A DNA stretch of 64,000 nucleotides from JAZNQL01 sp045531205 (GTDB lineage Bacteria > Bacillota > Clostridia > UMGS1883 > UMGS1540): positions 20,173-84,172 of the forward strand of contig JAZSDN010000018.1 in assembly GCA_045531205.1 (NCBI GenBank), given 5' to 3'. Position numbers and translations under genes: made by a program. Below the pieces are notes generated by a model that was not told where the DNA came from, did no database searches, and saw only the letters and a program-made list of their open reading frames with translations. Shown here in pieces: positions 62,928 to 64,000 of the stretch (position 1 is the stretch's first letter; every line of letters begins with the position of its first letter).

Positions 62928-62956
62928 AGTATATACTTAAAGCATACAAAAGTCAA
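62928..62956 (-). promoter_or_regulatory. MFS-gene promoter
   Basis: On the minus strand TTGACT (62956-62951), 17 bases, TATACT (62933-62928). The -10 half overlaps the left arm of the inverted repeat. Confidence 0.7.
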
Positions 62957-63003
62957 GCAGAAATGCTTAAAAGTTATAGAAAAAAACTATGTATACTTTA
63001 AGT
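62935..63003. promoter_or_regulatory. Inverted repeat, candidate operator between the MFS and PIG-L genes
   Basis: ACTTAAAGCATAC (62935-62947) and GTATACTTTAAGT (62991-63003) are inverted copies matching at 12 of 13 positions, with centres 56 bp apart. The left arm lies in the spacer of the MFS promoter. They may bind one regulator at both sides. Confidence 0.5.
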
Positions 63004-63081
63004 CTTTACTATTGCAAAAAAAATACGTTTATGATAAGATTAACAAAAATAATATTTTTTGTGTATTAAGGAGGAAAAATT

Positions 63082-63852
63082 ATGATAAAAGCACTTGCAA
63101 TAGGCATTCACGCAGACGATAGTGAATATTCCATAGGAGGCACATTTAAGCTTTTAAAAGACAGAGGTTGTGATGTAACAATATTAAATATAATTCCCGA
63201 CCTTTTAACTGAAAATGTAGAAGAACATACAAAAAACAGTATAGCGGCAGCAGGTGTTTTGGGTATTAAAAAAATAGTACTTGACTATCCTTATGATACA
63301 AAGTTTTATCGTACAAACGAGTATACAGTACGTAAAACCGAAGAAGTAATCCGCGAAATAAATCCCGATATGGTTTTTATGATGTATCCTGAAGATAATC
63401 ACATGGAACATGTAGAATGTGCAAAAACAACTAAAGAAGCGCTTTTTGCAGCATCTGTAGGTGCGGGAGGAGTTTCCCCTAATGAAGTTTATTCTCTCGA
63501 AGCAGGACCTTATCAGACAATGTGTAATTTCCGCCCACATTTTCATATATGCATAGATTCAGTTATGGATGAACTTGAAAAAAGTATAATGGCATTTGGC
63601 AACATAGGGATAGATGTAAGCCCCTTGTGGAATGAAAAGAAAATGGCGGCAGAATTCAGAGGTTATGAAATGGCAACAGGAATAGCAAATGCCCGTGACG
63701 GAAGAACTGCAAAATATGCAGATGTTTTCAGAATAGAAAAATTCCCTGCAGGTAATCGTGGTTTTATTCTGCACGAAATTTTAAATGATGTATTTTGCTG
63801 GAGCGGTACAAGAATGTACTATCCTAATGCAAACGAAATGTTCAGAAAATAA
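63082..63852 (+). CDS. PIG-L (LmbE-type) N-deacetylase
   Basis: A 256-residue zinc hydrolase of the PIG-L family, which removes acetyl groups from N-acetylglucosamine-type substrates. The first motif is IGIHADDSEYSIGG with H10, D12 and D13 (families usually have HPDD; here HADD), and the second zinc histidines are H107 and H110 in EDNHMEH. It has no signal peptide. TAAGGAGG precedes the ATG. The exact substrate is unknown; the MFS neighbour suggests use of an imported amino sugar. Confidence 0.88.
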   Translation: MIKALAIGIHADDSEYSIGGTFKLLKDRGCDVTILNIIPDLLTENVEEHTKNSIAAAGVLGIKKIVLDYPYDTKFYRTNEYTVRKTEEVIREINPDMVFMMYPEDNHMEHVECAKTTKEALFAASVGAGGVSPNEVYSLEAGPYQTMCNFRPHFHICIDSVMDELEKSIMAFGNIGIDVSPLWNEKKMAAEFRGYEMATGIANARDGRTAKYADVFRIEKFPAGNRGFILHEILNDVFCWSGTRMYYPNANEMFRK

Positions 63853-63929
63853 TAGAAACAAAAAGACCTGCTAAAAAAAGTCAAGAGAAAATTTTAAAAA
63901 GGTTTTAACTAAATAACAGCATAACAAAT

Positions 63930-63963
63930 AGACCGGCATTGAAAAGTGTCGGTCTGAATTTTT
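63930..63963 (+). terminator. Terminator after the PIG-L gene
   Basis: AGACCGGCA (63930-63938) pairs with TGTCGGTCT (63947-63955), one G-U pair, followed by a T-tract. Nothing else is recognisable in the last 148 bases of the window. Confidence 0.7.
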
Positions 63964-64000
63964 GCAAAAATACCCTTAAGAATTTGAGTAAATTTCTTTA

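Noticed and set aside
63853..63929. Small gene after the deacetylase
   Set aside because: No open frame with a ribosome binding site was found.
1..64000. CRISPR array, tRNA, rRNA or insertion sequence
   Set aside because: No regularly spaced repeats, cloverleaf-like sequence, rRNA signature or transposase was seen; not tested by software.

Overview
The window looks like chromosomal DNA from a low-GC, Gram-positive, spore-forming member of the Clostridia (Bacillota). The grounds are A/T-rich DNA with AGGAGG-type ribosome binding sites, frequent TTG starts, sepF, divIVA, GatCAB, an ECF transporter core, two small CotF-type coat proteins, CarD, a CGAAC-N4-GTTCG SOS box in front of recA, and CsaB, a pyruvyl transferase of Gram-positive secondary cell-wall polymers. 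The species cannot be named from the sequence. I saw no rRNA, tRNA, CRISPR, phage or insertion sequence, and gene density is high throughout.

Region 1 (1-9.4 kb) is a surface-polysaccharide operon behind its own extended -10 promoter. It holds two hexapeptide acetyltransferases, a MurJ-family flippase, a GT4 glycosyltransferase, a DUF4330 membrane protein, an O-antigen-ligase/polymerase-type protein, a GT4-CsaB fusion and a MATE exporter. Most genes overlap by 1-8 bases. A hairpin plus T-tract ends it and also contains the ribosome binding site and start of an Na+/alanine symporter.

Region 2 (10.7-34.1 kb) is housekeeping on the + strand: mutS-mutL-miaA, a HlyD-like protein, ylmE-sepF-divIVA-ileS, lspA-rluD, two unknown proteins, alr, a VanZ-like protein, an rRNA-type methyltransferase, ecfA-ecfA'-ecfT-truA, a DUF5711 protein, a CvpA-like protein, hslO, a two-half P-loop ATPase and a Nif3-like protein.

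Region 3 (34.2-46.95 kb) begins with a consensus promoter for carD. It continues with ispD-ispF-pgi, a small P-loop protein, thrC, a short cysteine-rich DUF1540 gene on the minus strand, a phosphoesterase, gatC-gatA-gatB, a minus-strand pair of coat-like proteins, rsmD-coaD, a coiled-coil protein, TspO and a DUF421-DUF4363 pair.

Region 4 (46.96-64 kb) is carbohydrate-centred. It carries a sugar nucleotidyltransferase fused to a degenerate phosphohexomutase, a 2382-residue cyclic beta-1,2-glucan-synthase-like protein (GT84 plus GH94-like modules), an SGNH-type esterase, and a GH36 alpha-galactosidase divergent from an AraC regulator. Two copies of TCACCAAAA exactly 21 bp apart lie between the last two genes and look like the operator. 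recA with a LexA box, an MFS transporter and a divergent PIG-L deacetylase close the window.

I did not find a wholly new multigene system. The most unusual items are the GT4-CsaB fusion, the nucleotidyltransferase-pseudomutase next to the giant glucan synthase, the two-turn AraC operator, the terminator that contains a start codon, and several small conserved-looking proteins of unknown role.
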